DNA from: Gordionus sp. m RMFG-2023
Lineage: Eukaryota; Nematomorpha; Gordioida; Chordodea; Parachordodidae
DNA length: 64,000 nt
Reading direction: 5' to 3'
Assembly (NCBI RefSeq): GCF_954871325.1
Contig: NC_088775.1
Coordinates: 72,765,561-72,829,560 of the forward strand
The position numbers were made by a program, and so were the translations under genes. The notes beneath the pieces were generated by a model that did no database searches, was not told where the DNA came from, and was given only the letters and a program-made list of their open reading frames with translations. Shown piece after piece: positions 1-13,516 of the stretch. The first letter of the stretch is position 1; each line of letters starts with the position of its first letter.

Positions 1-981
1 CTCAAAAGAATTCCTCAAAAATGAATTATTTACAAAGAAGATTTAAAATTCTTATCAAATCAAAATATATTCAACAAAATGTAGATATATATATTATAAG
101 GTAAAATCTTTGTTGATATTGAAGATAGAAATATCAATAACAACTAAAACGATTGAAAGATGGTGGTTAGACCAATAACATTAAATTTCATCTAATTAGA
201 GATCTTTTAGACTTCGGGGTCTTCTACGACAGTTTGCATCTGTCGATATATCGACACTGTCTTATTGTCTCTTTATTCTCACTTGGTCTTAAGATCTCAA
301 ATAATCACATCTAATCTACTTCAACCTAAAATAATCTATTTAACCCTTTAAAACTATTGAAATATTTTATCACTTTTTCTTACATTTATTCTCAAATTTA
401 TAATACACAGTCCAATATACTAATAAAATATTTAATATGTCCATTTCGTTTTAATGTCAGGGGCGTCGCTAGCCTTTACAATCTCAGGGGGTTCAAATAA
501 AAAAAAATCTTATGGGGGGCGTCGACAGGGTTGTATATTTATATATAATACATTTTTAAGATTTGCTAACTTGGAACACTTATTCTGAATTTCATATTTT
601 ATCATTTATCATATTTCATTACAGTATAAAATATTTTCGCTGATGTAAAAAAATTAAGCGTCTAAAGAATTACAAGTAATAAAAAAGGATAATTAATTCA
701 TACTTATGCCTCAATTGATAATGGTTTTTAAAAAGGCACAAAAGGCAATATAATTCTTAGAAACTTACATTGACAAAATGTCATGAAACTAATATAACTC
801 TCTGTTTCCATTTTACACAATGTTTTATAGAATGGACCAATAAGCAAAAATTTATTGGCCCAACCAAATTAACAATTCTTGAAGAAGAGAATATAAACGA
901 CCTATCCAATTCATTAAACTATATTCATGTTAGAGCTTCTTCTTAGATGACATGATGGAAGCTAAATAAGTAGTCGAGAAG
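1..981. other. no gene recognised
   Basis: AT-rich sequence without a convincing reading frame. A GC-rich patch near 457-530 (a gggcgtcgctagcc-type string followed by runs of G) resembles the ends of invertebrate transposons, but I could not pair it confidently with a second end. It shows weak similarity to the inverted patch near 3830-3892. Confidence 0.5.
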
Positions 982-2338
982 CAGGGTTGGGCAAATTTTC
1001 AGAAAATTGTATTCGGATACAGATACTTTATAAAATTTTGTATTTAAGATGCAAGATACTAGATACTTTGGAAAATTTTCAATAAGATATAAGATACTCG
1101 TATCTTTTTTTAAAAAAAGTATCTAAGATACAAGATACTTTTTTTAAAAAAACTTTAAATAGTCAAAATCAAAATGTATAAAGCTTTATTTTCTTATCTA
1201 TAATATAAATTTATAAAAAATTTGAAAATAAATTGTAGAAAATAACAAATTTATTGTATAAGATAATGCGATATTTATTTTAATAATTATATAATATTAA
1301 TATATCAGCATCATAAATCAGCATTGTTTTTAATATTATTAATTCAAATAATTTATCGTTCAATGTTTGACGATTTGGTTTGTTAACCATATTAGCAAAG
1401 CTAAATAATCGTTCAACGGGGGCAGAGGAGGGTAATATTGTGTTATATATAATAAATATTTCTTTTAATTAATTTTACAAAGAAAATTATATTTTAAGCA
1501 TATATGTAAAAATTAAAAAAAATACATATGAAAGGTGGATGAAATATTGCTAAGTATTATCTATCATATAAAAATGGTGCCCCAAAAATTTGGATTATAT
1601 TTTGGCCTAGTATTCAAATTAACAACCTCTTTTTTATCAATATTAGTTTTCTTATTCTTTTCTTTATATATCATTTTAATTTCATTATCAATCAATAATA
1701 TAAAAATTTATTTTAAAATACTTCTAAATTTAACAACAGATATGGAATATGAAATGATAATGAATATGATTATAAATGTGATTTATTATATATAATTATA
1801 TATTATACTTTTAGATGCTTGACAAAATTTGATGACGAGTCCGCAGAACCACTTATAGATTTGTGGCATTCTTTAGATTCTGTAGTAATTTTATTATGAT
1901 CATGTTGAAGTACTTGAAAAAATTTCCCATTTAAAATACTTAATTTAAATTTATAGTTATATTTTTTGGTTGGAGAATCATCTGAAGACGAAGATAAACA
2001 TATTATTCTATTTTCTTTAATAGACGGATATAAAACGATTCAAATAAAATACGGTAGTTCTAATTGTTAGCAAATTTCTATATGACGACCAACGTCGTAT
2101 ATCATACATTACCTTAAAATATCTAACTTCATTTAAATTTTAAAACAATATCTTTTTAAATTTTAATACTATTTAAATTAACTAATATAAATTTTTTTTA
2201 AAGTATCTGTATCTTTTTGAATACAAAGTTGGTTAAGATACAAATACTTTTAAATAATATGTATCTTAGATACTGGATACAAGATACTTTCCAAAATTTA
2301 ATAAAAGATACAAATATCCGCGATACTGCCCAACCCTG
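982..2338 (-). mobile_element. decayed hAT transposon with perfect 8-bp target duplication
   Basis: The ends are inverted repeats beginning CAGGGTTGGGCA, followed on both sides by subterminal runs of the GATAC/GTATC motif. The flanking 8-mer TCGAGAAG occurs exactly at 974-981 and 2339-2346, which is the hAT hallmark of an 8-bp target duplication. Inside, on the minus strand around 1340-1440, a broken reading frame gives a hAT C-terminal dimerisation signature (LPSSAPVERLFSFAN). The rest of the transposase is not readable and the element is about 1.36 kb, so it is a decayed or internally deleted copy. The element assignment is strong. Whether it was ever autonomous is unknown. Confidence 0.9.
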
Positions 2339-2346
2339 TCGAGAAG

Positions 2347-5300
2347 TTATTGTGAGATATTATATTTCTAAAAGATTATCTTCCATTTGTAATGATATAT
2401 GCTTATCTAAGCTATAGTAATAATCTTAAATTACATAGTCACGCAAATAATAGATGCTGGTTAATTTGCAGTCATAGCCATGGCACCCACGATGCTAACT
2501 CATATCAGAATTTATTATGTTGGATAAATTGATAAAACGCCCATCATCTGTATGATATTTATGGTCATATCATAAATATTGATTATGTTAAATATTATAT
2601 GTGGACTATGAGGTTTGAACTACTAATCCTGAAGAAGATATTTTGTTCTTAAATAAATAGCATTTTGCACTGATCATTGTTTAGTTACTTCCATCTGTTT
2701 CCAGCATCTACATGATAGGATTTTTACTGGGTGCGAATCCCCTTCAAAAACCTTTGCCTACCCACCTAAAAAATTCCCGCCGCCTTCAGCGGCGGTGTCT
2801 TTTTATTATTATTTTCACCTATTTATTTATTGATACTCTTTTAAAATAATTTATAAAGAATAACTTAAATTAATCTATCTCTACTATCAACTATCGATAT
2901 TTTGTGAATATAAAGAATTTATTTTTTAGATATTAAATTCAAATAAAACCTACATTATTTACAATGAATTAATTATTATAGCATATGATCTTGTTGGAAT
3001 ATCTAAACCTTGGTTACATTTAAAAGGATAGTTTATTTGGAAAACAATGTGTATGATTGTTTACAATATATAGATTTGGTCGATGAATTGTATTATAATA
3101 ATACTATAATAAAAGTATTAATTTTTACAGCAATAAATTTTGTCTTATTTCATCTCAAAATTTAATAGATAACCCCCCCCCCCAAAAAAAAAAAATTTAT
3201 CCTACCCCAATTAAAGCAGTTTACCCCCTACCCTCTCAAAAAATAGGATGCAAACTGTTCCTACCCCTCCCGCTTATGTAGACGCTGATGCAAACTGTTC
3301 CTACCCCATTCGCTCATGTAGACGCTGTCCGTTTCACATAAAGTAGTAAATTATAAAATGGTAAAAGATTCTCATTCTCATTTATATCTGCTTCCGCATC
3401 AATAGTAGATATATTATCTTCTACTAAATCCATAATGGAGGACATTATTAAGACCTAGAATTTATTTATATAATATAATTAGATAAATAAAACTTGAAGG
3501 CTTTAAATCTCGTTCTAGATAAAATTTAGTAGATTATTGTTCTGGATAGTGTTATTATAAGGTCATTGAGAATAATCTACTAAATTATAATAACAAATTA
3601 TTGATGTATTATTATATATTATCGAGGATTTTCCCAGAAAAGTTCAAAAAATACTTTAATTCTAATAAAAACCCCAACAAGATAATATTTTAAATAAAAA
3701 GTTTGTTGAATATAATTATGACAACACTAATTAAAATGATTAATAATTCTAGGACTTTTATATTATAAGAAAAACAAATATGATTTTTGATATAAACCGG
3801 CCAAAGGTTTGGCAAAAGGGCCGAGCCCCCTGGCTTTTATATGTATGGGCCCCCCTCTAAGGAAAATTCCTAGCTACCACTGATGTAGATAGATATTTTT
3901 TTAAAAAATAATATTTTAATTTAATTTTTACAATTTTTATTTTATTTATTGCTTTTTAACTGAAAGAATAATTTTTAAAAGATCGGTTAGGAAAAATGAT
4001 CTTGATTACGATGACAAATTTAGAATCGAATCCAAGATCGGCGATCTTTTGATTGATCCTTTAACAACTCTGCTTAGGGGCTAAATATTTTTAAGAGGAT
4101 GTACTAATATATATGATAAAAAATATTGGAAATGTATAGTTATAATCAAATTATCAAAGGTTTAGCCGATACCATTTGTAAAAAAATAGGTACAAATACA
4201 GTAGACGCGATGCAGCATTAATAATTCATGTCATTTTTATCAACCATTAAGATCATTGCAAATGGAGCAATAATAATAAATCATATATGGGTTATTATTT
4301 TGGTTCATTTTAACCTACTTAAATTATTTTACCATTAAATATGGATTCTTCACTCCCAATATTTAACGGATTACACAATCTTTAACTAAAATTCAAAATA
4401 ATTTTGATCGATTTATTGTGTCATCTAAGTCATTGATGAATTTTAACTTCCATTATATAATACATGATGTTTTATGCAGATTTTCACTCTCTAGCTCATA
4501 TGTAAACTCTTAAATATAAATTAATTATTAATCAAATTCTTACAAATCTTTAAACATCAAATCTCGTTTCGCAATTTATAAATGGCTGAATTTATGTTGT
4601 AAAATATTTTCTGATTATCTTTGCATATATAACTACTGAATTTCAAAATAAGTAAGCCAACAAATTTAATCGCTTTTACTTTATTGATGGTGTCTTATTT
4701 TTTAAAATCAAGGCTTGATATTTAATTATAACTTAAAAATTAAACCATGTTTAAATTAGTAATTATAAAATCTATTTTTAAAATCTTTGGTTTACAAATA
4801 TAACAATAGAATCATAAATACAAAATTTTAATGGTTCTGAAGGCATATTTTAAATGACTTAAAATAAAATATAGGATTGATTGAATTAAGTATATCTTAA
4901 AATATACTATTATTTAAATTTTTATAAGGAATTATGTTTTTTTAGTTAATTTATATAAATATTGCAAAATTTTGTTGAAATAAAAACTTTCAATTTCTTG
5001 TAATATTTTTTAAAAGATATTATTGCAAAGTTTTGTTGAAATAACAACTTTCAATTTCTTGTAAAAGGGATTTTTAAAAACAAGAATGGGTCTTTTTGTC
5101 TTTTTTTGAAATGGCTATTATATTGACAAACGAATATGAATATATTTTATCTTTAAATAGAATTATCTAATCTAGAAAAATAAAACATAAATTCTTTTCA
5201 GAGTTTACAGCAATTTTATCATCAATTATAAACATGCAAAATCAATTATTTTTTTTGGTGAAGTTAGCCCAAAGCCCTATGGCAAATTTTTTAAACCTCA

Positions 5301-5989
5301 GCCTTTGTGCCTTTCTCCTCTGTGATCAAATTTTTTATATTGAAATTAGGAAATATTTCTCAAGCTCAAAATATTTATTTATGAATTGCATTTATTTATT
5401 TAATAATGACTATTTTATGATCTTTATCTATTTAATGCTGATCTTTATCCATTAAAAAAATATTATATGAATAGGAAATATTTTGTACTTCCTAATTTAA
5501 TTTTTTTAAAAATTCATTTCATAATTATGATGAAGGCAAAAATGAAATATAACAAACATTTTTTTGGCCATGGGCTAGAATCTCTGCAGATTACTAGAAT
5601 GTTTTCATTTTATGAATGCTCTGCATATGCAAATAATCGAATATTTTTTATTTTAATTTTGGAGAATGAATATTCAAAAATTATATATCTTTTCTTCTTT
5701 TTTTATATATTATCCTTCATAATTTTATAATCATTGACATACAGGATCCTTTTTTAAAAAAATACTGGGAAAGTTTTTAATTTTTGATTATTTGAGGCAT
5801 TTGGTTGCCCATTTCTTTCAATAACAAGCTTGCATAATAAGGTTTTATAACATTTTCTTATATAGTCTCATTTTTTTTTGGTCCATAATAAATTTAGCTA
5901 AAATAAAAATATGTATAGAAAATTTATTTCCATCATCTGATAATTTACATAAATTGAAAGGCAATAAAAGCTCATTTTAAAAGTAGCTA
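2347..5989. other. no gene recognised; small repeats and a GC hairpin
   Basis: I see no coding region. A GC hairpin near 2779-2797 (CCGCCGC, loop CTTCA, GCGGCGG) is followed by a T run, and a tRNA T-arm-like string (GGGTGCGAATCCCC) lies about 40 bases upstream. This may be the remnant of a Pol III-type element. A 40-bp unit (gatgcaaactgttcctaccc...) is duplicated in tandem at about 3248-3328. A 61-bp unit is duplicated at about 4961-5065. Homopolymer C and A runs sit at 3173-3195. The string AACAACTCTG at about 4064-4073 looks like a lone hAT end. Confidence 0.45.
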
Positions 5990-6260
5990 TCACATTATTA
6001 TCATTAGTCTTATCTTAAACCAATCCCCTACACCTGATTTTCTTAAAGCATTTATTAACCCAATGAGGGACCCTGTCTAACACCTTCTCCAATTGTATAT
6101 AATAAAAAACCTGTCTTTCTTCACCTCTACAACAAAAATCACATCCATAGTTTCTTTCCCTGGTGTAAAACTATGAATATCAATTATTTTCACATAATCT
6201 CTTATTCTCTTCTCTATCTAAAACATTCTCCTGAAAACTTCTATCCATGCTCCAGGAGCT
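5990..6260 (-). pseudogene. LINE reverse transcriptase fragment (RTE-like)
   Basis: The minus strand, read with frame changes, gives a reverse-transcriptase stretch: PGKETMDVIFVV, a broken counterpart of the FIDLEKAFDRVPR motif (recognisable as DRVPHW), and ALRKSGVGDW. This order matches the middle of RTE-type and related LINE reverse transcriptases, the region holding the first catalytic aspartate. Only about 90 residues survive and no ends are recognisable. It is a short dead fragment upstream of the host gene. The clade is uncertain. Confidence 0.6.
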
Positions 6261-7597
6261 TAATTGCCAAATAGGAGTTACAACATAATTAGAAAATAAG
6301 TGTAAAGATACTTTTTTTTATAGTATTCTAATGCTCCAAAACAACACTTTTGTTATTGTTTCATTTTTCAAAAAAGGTACAAAATTTTTCTTAAGGACAA
6401 AAGGGACTTTTTGACAAAAATTCATTTGCAGGACTCAAACCAGAAAGAAACTACCTTTGAGAGGTAGCATAATTGTGACTATGAACAAAGGATTATTGGT
6501 AAAACAACCTTATTTTTAAAAAATGAGCAATTATATTGATTGGGGGAGGGCAGAGGTATATCCCTCCATATATATTAAGGAGATAGATGGTAGATTCTAA
6601 GGGAAATATAACTTAATTTTGGATCGCCATTATTTTTATTCTTTTACTTCCTATTAATTTTTTAATACTATAAAATATTAACTTATTTTCTTGCATCATT
6701 CATACGAATACAATACATTATATTATTACTATTATTTACCCTCACACTTCAATTTTCATTATCGTAACTTTTATCATTGGTGAATTTTTTTAAGACTTCA
6801 CCATTATACCTTTATCGTGTCTTTCCACGGGTTACACTATCATTAAATATTAGGGCTTCAAAATTATGTTTTTTCTAAAAAATCCTAATAATAATAGTAA
6901 TTAATTATTTTAAAAAAATATTGTTTATAATAGCTTATTTTATTCATTTTTTGAAGATATAGGGATGACAGGGGAGGGTCAACAATATTTGTGAAAAATT
7001 GATTTTATTAGAAAATTTTGCCAATACTATTCTCCACCCCCTGTCTACGGCATTGCTATATTGGGTGTTCATTAATATACTGCATTGCCAATATTGTCCT
7101 CATTTTAAAAATAAAATACAAGATAATTTACAAATTCGTTGAAAAATTATTTAGTTTTTATGCAATTAATTTAATATATTATATCAATGTTTTTTTAAAA
7201 TAATGAGCAAACTTAATTTGTTATTCCATTTTTAACATTCATTCTTTTACTCATAATAATATTTATTTCCTTTTTTACAGTAAAGTAAATCAATTTTGAA
7301 TTCAAAATCGATTTTTAAAAAAGGTTAAAAATAAGATAACTTTATAATATTTTCACGTAATTTAACATTTTTTATTATCATTAAATTCCAAAAGTTTTAA
7401 TTGTAGTGATTTGTTAATTTAATAGCAAGTTCAGCACTTGTATAATTTTTAAAAAATTTATCCTATTTTCGCATAATATTTTACTACAATTTCGTAAACA
7501 TTGGTGTCGCTACGAGGGGCTAAATATTTTCTATTTCTTTCCACAAGTCTTTTTGAGCATGCCTAAATTAAAATTAATTTTTTAGCACTGCATTCAA

Positions 7598-7653
7598 AGT
7601 TAGCGCGAATTCGCGGGCTTTTTATATTCTTCGCAGCGAATTCACGCTAATTA
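7598..7653. repeat. inverted repeat with GC-rich arms
   Basis: TTAGCGCGAATTCGCGGG faces CGCAGCGAATTCACGCTAA across a short AT spacer, giving an imperfect stem of about 18 bp. It lies some 470 bases upstream of the first coding exon. It could be a tiny foldback element or a structured site. I see no other support for a function. Confidence 0.5.
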
Positions 7654-8117
7654 TAAATTATCAGTAAGGCCTTGCTCATTTTTAGATAGCGGCAAAGTGT
7701 GAAAAATATCTTCAAAAACTTTTTGAGTTATATGCCTGAAAATAACAAAATATTTACTTAAAAAGATTTTCGATATTTTTCAAACTCTGATAAGCGGAAT
7801 GTATTACATAGCAATGCGATATGAAAAGAATATATGGCAATGGAGAACGATGTCGCACTAAGATTCACACAAGGACAAATATATTGTTTTATTTATTTTT
7901 TTTAAAAAAGAAATATATTTTAGAGTTTACACTTAATCTTGACTTTTATGCTGAAATCGGAATCGTAATTACATGCAAAATTAGCATCAATAAATGTGAA
8001 GTAAAAGCACCGGATAAGACATCGCCCAACGGTCAAACAATCATCATTTTAAAGTTATACACCCTTATATGCAACATTGATAACCATCAAGAATAATATA
8101 ATTCTCTTACTCCAAGA

Positions 8118-8369
8118 ATGTCTTCCTCATCTCCTTCCCCTCCCAAAAATCGTGATAAATCGCACCGGACAGTCTTTAAAAAACGTTCGATTCCACTCGA
8201 TATCTCCCATCTACCAAAGCAGACAATTAATAAAACGGAGGATGAAATGATGTGTAATCACGTGACCACTTCTAGTTTGATCGACTCAGGAGTAGGCGAT
8301 TATGTTCCTAAACTAATTAATACCTATAATTCTGATTTAAACAACGATAGCAAGAAACATGAATATGAG
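8118..8369 (+). CDS. putative first coding exon of the RBMS-like gene
   Basis: The exon opens at an ATG preceded by caaga and has 84 open codons. They begin MSSSSPSPPKNRDK and run into a Ser/Thr/Asp-rich stretch ending KKHEYE, followed by a good donor, gtagct. Base composition is clearly more mixed than in surrounding DNA, as expected of coding sequence. The donor is phase 0 and so is the acceptor of the next recognised exon at 41069, so the two join in frame. There is no conserved domain, so the link across 32.7 kb rests on strand, phase and coding character. Family members have divergent, disordered N-termini. An unrelated gene's exon, or a further exon in between, cannot be excluded. Confidence 0.6.
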
Positions 8370-8461
8370 GTAGCTGATTTTTATTTTTTTTGCTTTTTTA
8401 CTATGATATGTGATGATCTTGACAAAAAAACTTTTCACGTCTATTATTATTTACTTCTATC

Positions 8462-8560
8462 TAGTGTTGCGTAATCAGAAAATTTTCACCCACTCTAAAC
8501 CGGCTTAGCCGTACCTTTAGGTTAACAAATCAGCTAAGCCTAATTTATCCGATTTTTAGG
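8462..8560. repeat. solo end of a hAT-type MITE
   Basis: TAGTGTTGCGTAATC followed by GGCTTAGCC-type repeats matches the end of the element at 58449-59443 (TAATGTTGC..., and TAGTGTTGC... read inward from its right end). No partner end was found nearby. It lies about 90 bases into the predicted intron 1. Confidence 0.4.
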
Positions 8561-10106
8561 TTAGGCCCAGCTCCAAATAATTTATTTAAATTGTAAGTTA
8601 TAAAGGAAGTACATAATAAAAAAGTTTCAACTTTTTTGAGCTTTGCCATAATTTGAAAATCTTATAGCTCAATTTTGCTAAACATTTTTAATTTGAGCGA
8701 AAGATATTTATTTATAATCATAAAATCAGTTCAACTCATTTTTTCCCTCCTTATTTTTTAATATAATAATTTAAAGTAAAACAATCAAATAAAATAAGAG
8801 TGCATTTTATTTGAAAATTTGTAAACATTTTTTATATTTAGACGCAATAGTTTTAAAAGTTTCACAAATATATTTTGGTCATATTTTAATTTTCTATTAA
8901 AAAAAGTTTATTTTTCGATAAAGTTTTGATTTCAAATTAATGTTTCCACACATTACTCTAAAGTATAAAAATTTGAAATATACATTGTTTTAAAATTTTC
9001 GAAACTTTAAAATACTCTACGATCAAAAACTGATAAAAAGATTATATATTGGTTGCTAGGAATTCGAATCAAACTGGAAAAATTGTTAATCATAATTTTT
9101 ATACCGTAGAAATATAATAAATAATATACTTAAGTTAAATCAGTTCGAAAATTTTAAAATTGGCATTTACTCTGAAATATTCATCGACCAAAATTTCTCC
9201 GAATTTGGTCGGAAACCAATTAAAATTATCAATTTTTATATGGCATTACCTGTAGACTGGCTCTTAATATTTTTTAATAGATGAAACAGGACTTGTTTCA
9301 AAAAAATTCGTATAAATATCATTTTCTATATTAAATAATTATTCACAAGTTTTACGAAAATTTAAATGTTGATACTATGTAATTTTTATTATTTATATCT
9401 CATTTTTACTAATTTATATGAACGTAATGTGGTATTTAGCCACTTTCAACTTAAATAATTTTTTTTGATAAAAAACCAATAATTTTTTAAGTTAACATTT
9501 CTAGTCAATTATATTTGCGATTTGTGATAGTTAAAAATTAGTCCAGTTTTTTCTAAATCATAAATATATTATATTTATTTTATATATTGACTAATATTTA
9601 TTATATAATTTCCTTTACTTATTATAAAGCTGTTTGAATCGGTGACCGTAAAAATTTACTTAATTGCCTCAATCATTAATTAAAAATTACAAAGTTAGCT
9701 ACTATTTTAATTATGAATTGTGAACAATGTATTGGTCAAAAACCTTAAAAAGGGACTTTTTCATCTGATTCCATTTTGGTTTTATAAAAAATTTAAAGAA
9801 TAAGCTCTAATTTATAAAAAAAATTAACAAAACATTTAGTTTTTTGCTTTTGGTTCTTTTCAGGAACAATCTTTAGACTTGTTTTTGGTTTTAAGCAAAT
9901 CACTTTTTCAGGTTCCTAGTTGATAGTAGTATAATTTCTTAATACCTTTTACTAGCTCGACTAAATTATATACTAATTTAGCATACCAATTTCATGTTAT
10001 TAAGCGTTAGTGTTCAAATTTCATATTAAAATTAGTAAATATTAAAATTAGTAAATAATTTTTGTGAAATAAATTTCGGAATCAGTAATCGGTTAGAACT
10101 GGATAT

Positions 10107-10887
10107 AAATACCCTCGGACAAAAAGACACGACAAAAATATCCAAATTTTAATTATTTTTTAAATGTTAAGAAAAAGGGTAAAGTTTAAAAAATTATTTA
10201 TCACTGAAAAACTATTTAACTAATGATGTGCAGCCACTGTGCATTTTTACTCAAATTTTTATATAAAACCATGTACATATACGGTACTGAGGAAGAAATG
10301 TTTAAATGTTGGCTTTGATAAGCGGTTCATGGCAAGGCTTGATGTGGGCTAGGGTTAAATAAGCATAAAAGTAGATTTTTATAAATACTTAATAGACACT
10401 AAACCCGCTATATTCTGTAAACTTTAAAGAGACTTGGTGCCGAGCAGCGAGAAGCAGCCAATAAATTTCTTTTAGTTTTTATCGACCTAGCCTAATAACT
10501 CGTAGATCGCTTTAGAGGTTATCTTAGGTCTATGCAACATTGATAAGTGTTAGTATTTATATTAGATGAGGAAAAAAACTAATTTTATTAGAAACTAAAA
10601 CCACTACATTCGGTAAGATTTATAAGATACTTAAGGCTACTAACCAGCTTGAAGCAGCGGATAAGTTTCTTTGTTTTTATCTATTATAGTTTAGGAACAA
10701 AAATAAGGGTTAGTGTTTATATTAGTTGAGGGTAATAAATACTAATTTTTTAGACACGAAACCCATTATTCGGTAAAATCTAACAGATACTTAATGCTGT
10801 TTTGAATAATTTAATAAAAAAATTTAAATATCTTTTTTCAAACATTTTAAATTTTATAATTGGTGTATTTTTTGTCCGAAGGTATTT
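10107..10887. mobile_element. TIR element with internal degenerate minisatellite
   Basis: AAATACCCTCGGACAAAAA at 10107-10125 is repeated inverted at 10869-10887 with one mismatch. The interior carries about three degenerate copies of a unit of roughly 165 bp (about 10365-10795). The copies are recognised by recurring phrases such as gttagtrtttatattag, cactaaacccgctatattc and gaagcagc-ataa-tttctttt. There is no coding capacity. It is probably a non-autonomous DNA transposon whose core expanded by tandem duplication. The superfamily is unknown. Confidence 0.55.
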
Positions 10888-12354
10888 TTGTCCAGGACAT
10901 TGATGTCAGAGATTCCTCGGAATAATATGTTATTCGTGTAATTTTTAAATAAACACATACGAGAATTACGTTTTAAATGCTTGGACATACGAATAAATTA
11001 GTTCACAAAATTTGTGACTAATTTAGTCGATCTAGGACGAGATATAAGGAACCTGATTAGTTTATCTTCCATATTATTTTTGTAGTTTTTTTATAATTTT
11101 ATAACATTAAGAATTTTGTCAGGTTATATCAAATCTTCTCTTTATGTCTGATATAATTATTAATTTCAAGTAATGGCAAATTTAGCCATCACAACCCTGT
11201 AAATAAACCTCATTTTAGCCGATGCCAATCTTCTAGAAAAGTCTTCTCCAAATTAGTCTTTATAAACTTTGAGCATTTTTACTGTGATGAATCTCGATCA
11301 GAAATATTCTGAACAAAAGAAAGGGAGTAATTTTAGCCATTTTATGTGCATTTAAGTTTTTTCTCTAAAATTTGGTATATATTTTTTTGTTTGGGGGTTT
11401 TTTTTAACCAAGACATTTCTGTCCGGGATTCTACTGTGATGTTAAATAGATCGCTTTCACCCAACATCTCAATTCATATTTGCCATCTTTATAATATCAG
11501 TCTAATTCTTATCATTCGTTATCACATCGTATTCAAACACATTCACTTTGCCCGGCCTTTACCATGAAATTTCCTCAAGCGTTGTCAGTTCATATATAAT
11601 CCATTTCCCTCGCTTTTCTTGCATATCTAAGATTTATTTTTACTATAATTTTTCAGCCTTTTAAAATTATAATCTCTTCAAGAATAGTTGACCATTAAAA
11701 GGAATATTTTTTTATACATATCATCTATATAATACAAATTAATTAAATCCTACTTTATTACATTATATTTTATTACTCAGTACATTTTTCAAATATATAA
11801 TTATGCGATTTTTTTTTTGAATTTTCATGTTGTGACTACAATCTATGTCAAATTTTTGATATTGCTTTAAAAGAAAAAGTATTTTAAAAATTAGAATGTA
11901 AAATTCTATGAATAAATCATTTTTATAAAATTTTTATTATTTAATATATGATCGGAATGCTCTAAACTAATTTTGCTTTTGAGATCATAAAAGTTAAGTA
12001 TTGGACATACACTGATGGGTGATATTCGTAAAAGTCGATGTAGTTTTTGGCTGATTTTTTTTATTTTGCTCATATCATGACCCAAACTATACAAATCTAA
12101 ATGCTAGATGACTTTTTTTACTCTATTTGGACTGAAATGAATATTATTTTTTTATTAATAATAAGTTTAAAAAATTTTGTCCTTCTCGTCCGTTAAAAAA
12201 TTCGTACAATTTTTTTTTACAAAACAATTACGCATAGTGCTTACTTTTTAAATATAATTTTCATGTTTTTCAGTAATTTTTATTTTTAAGGTTGTACTTT
12301 TTATCTGACATATTTTTTTATCAATTGCTGGAGTTTATATATTATATTTATATA

Positions 12355-12785
12355 CATCAGAGGCCTACAGGGGCGCTTTTTAAATATTTTCCATTTTCAA
12401 ACCCGGCCTGAATTTTTAAAAAACTTGGCATTTTTAAGCCCGACCTAGATTTTTTTGATCATTTTACAGCCGGACGGAGTTTTAAAATTCTGTTATTTTA
12501 TTAAATAATTTTGGCTGTAAGTAATTTGTAAATTGTTTCAAAGGGAAATTTGAAAATTTGAGCAGTAAATTTATCAATTATTACCTTAAAATGAACAGAT
12601 AACATTTACCCTCAAATATTGGTAAAATTCCAGATTTTAATAAAAGGTTTTTTATTAAATTATTTTGTGTTTTTTTATTAAATTATTTTGTGTTTTTATT
12701 CGTTTATATTTTTCTCTTACTTTTTAGGCTGTTTAGCTAAAGCTACCGGCTGTTTGGAAATGAATCGAACCAGGACACAGCCTTA
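12355..12785. repeat. possible hAT-type MITE remnant
   Basis: The left part (cagaggcctacaggggcgc, then caaacccggcctg) resembles the ends of small hAT-like elements seen elsewhere in the window, such as 49203-49452 and about 37420-37630. The right end, near agctaccggctgtttgg, is not clearly complementary. I mark it as a remnant only. Confidence 0.3.
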
Positions 12786-13317
12786 GATTTTATTTCAAAA
12801 TTGTAATCAGAATATTTTACTATCTTTTCTTATAAGAAATTAGGTATTCCAAAACGTTTTCTTGTTTCGATTCTAAAATATAAATTCCAGTTGGACAAGA
12901 TTTATGTTTAGCTTATGTAAGTTAGGCTTACTCCAAAACATCAAAACATTTAATTTGAAAACTTGCAAAGCTTTATTAAAAAAAACACGAAATAAGGCTA
13001 TTTTTCAGAAATGTGAACCCGAACCTCATATAAAAGTTGGGGGTTCGAGAGAAATTTTCTTAATAATTTAAATAAAAAAATTGTTGGCAGCTTTTTATTA
13101 TTGTATTAAATAAATTCATTAATAAATAAAAAGATTTTTTCGTGGAATCATTTTTCAAAATTTTCTGTTTTTTGCCTTCATCTTGTAGGTAAAATTATAT
13201 TAGTATGCTAATAAAATCATAGGAATACGTTGTTTATCTTGTTTTTATATCAATTTTAGAAAGTAAAATATACAAACATACAAGAAAGTAAAATAAAATT
13301 CAATTTCTCTAATTTTA

Positions 13318-13516
13318 TAGTGTTGTTAAACGGCTTGCTTTAGCGAATTGTGAATAATATTTTAGCCAAAATATTATTTCGCAAGCTTCGAGATTTTGGT
13401 AATAGATTTCCAAATTTTTCTAAAATCTATGAGCAAAATCTCCAAGCTTGCGGTAATATTTCTTGCCAAAATAATGGATTAGCCGTTTTTAAAAATCGAG
13501 CCGTTTAACAATTCTA
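13318..13516. mobile_element. 199-bp hAT-like MITE
   Basis: The ends TAGTGTTGTTAAACGGCT and, inverted, TAGAATTGTTAAACGGCTC form a terminal inverted repeat, and further self-complementary sequence inside gives a foldback shape. The flanks taatttta (13310-13317) and aattttta (13517-13524) are a plausible 8-bp target duplication after one shift. There is no coding sequence. The assignment to hAT is by end style and duplication length. Confidence 0.65.

Noticed and set aside
1818-1850. Hammerhead-ribozyme-like string (tgatgacgagtccgcag)
   Set aside because: The catalytic CTGATGA core is not intact and the required stems and GAAA partner were not found.
2779-2808. Bacterial-style terminator hairpin followed by T run
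   Set aside because: The window is eukaryotic; a hairpin plus T run here more likely belongs to a transposon or Pol III-type remnant.
457-3892. Possible TIR pair (gggcgtcgctagcc and inverted ggaattttcctt...)
   Set aside because: Similarity is weak and short, and no target duplication could be found.
5234-5730. Two open frames of 73 and 87 codons
   Set aside because: Phe/Ile/Leu-rich composition expected of random AT-rich DNA; no domain, splice context or conserved motif.
7821-8096. Open frame of 91 codons directly before exon 1
   Set aside because: Composition is mostly AT-driven and it ends in stops before the exon 1 ATG; possibly 5' UTR, but not supported as coding.
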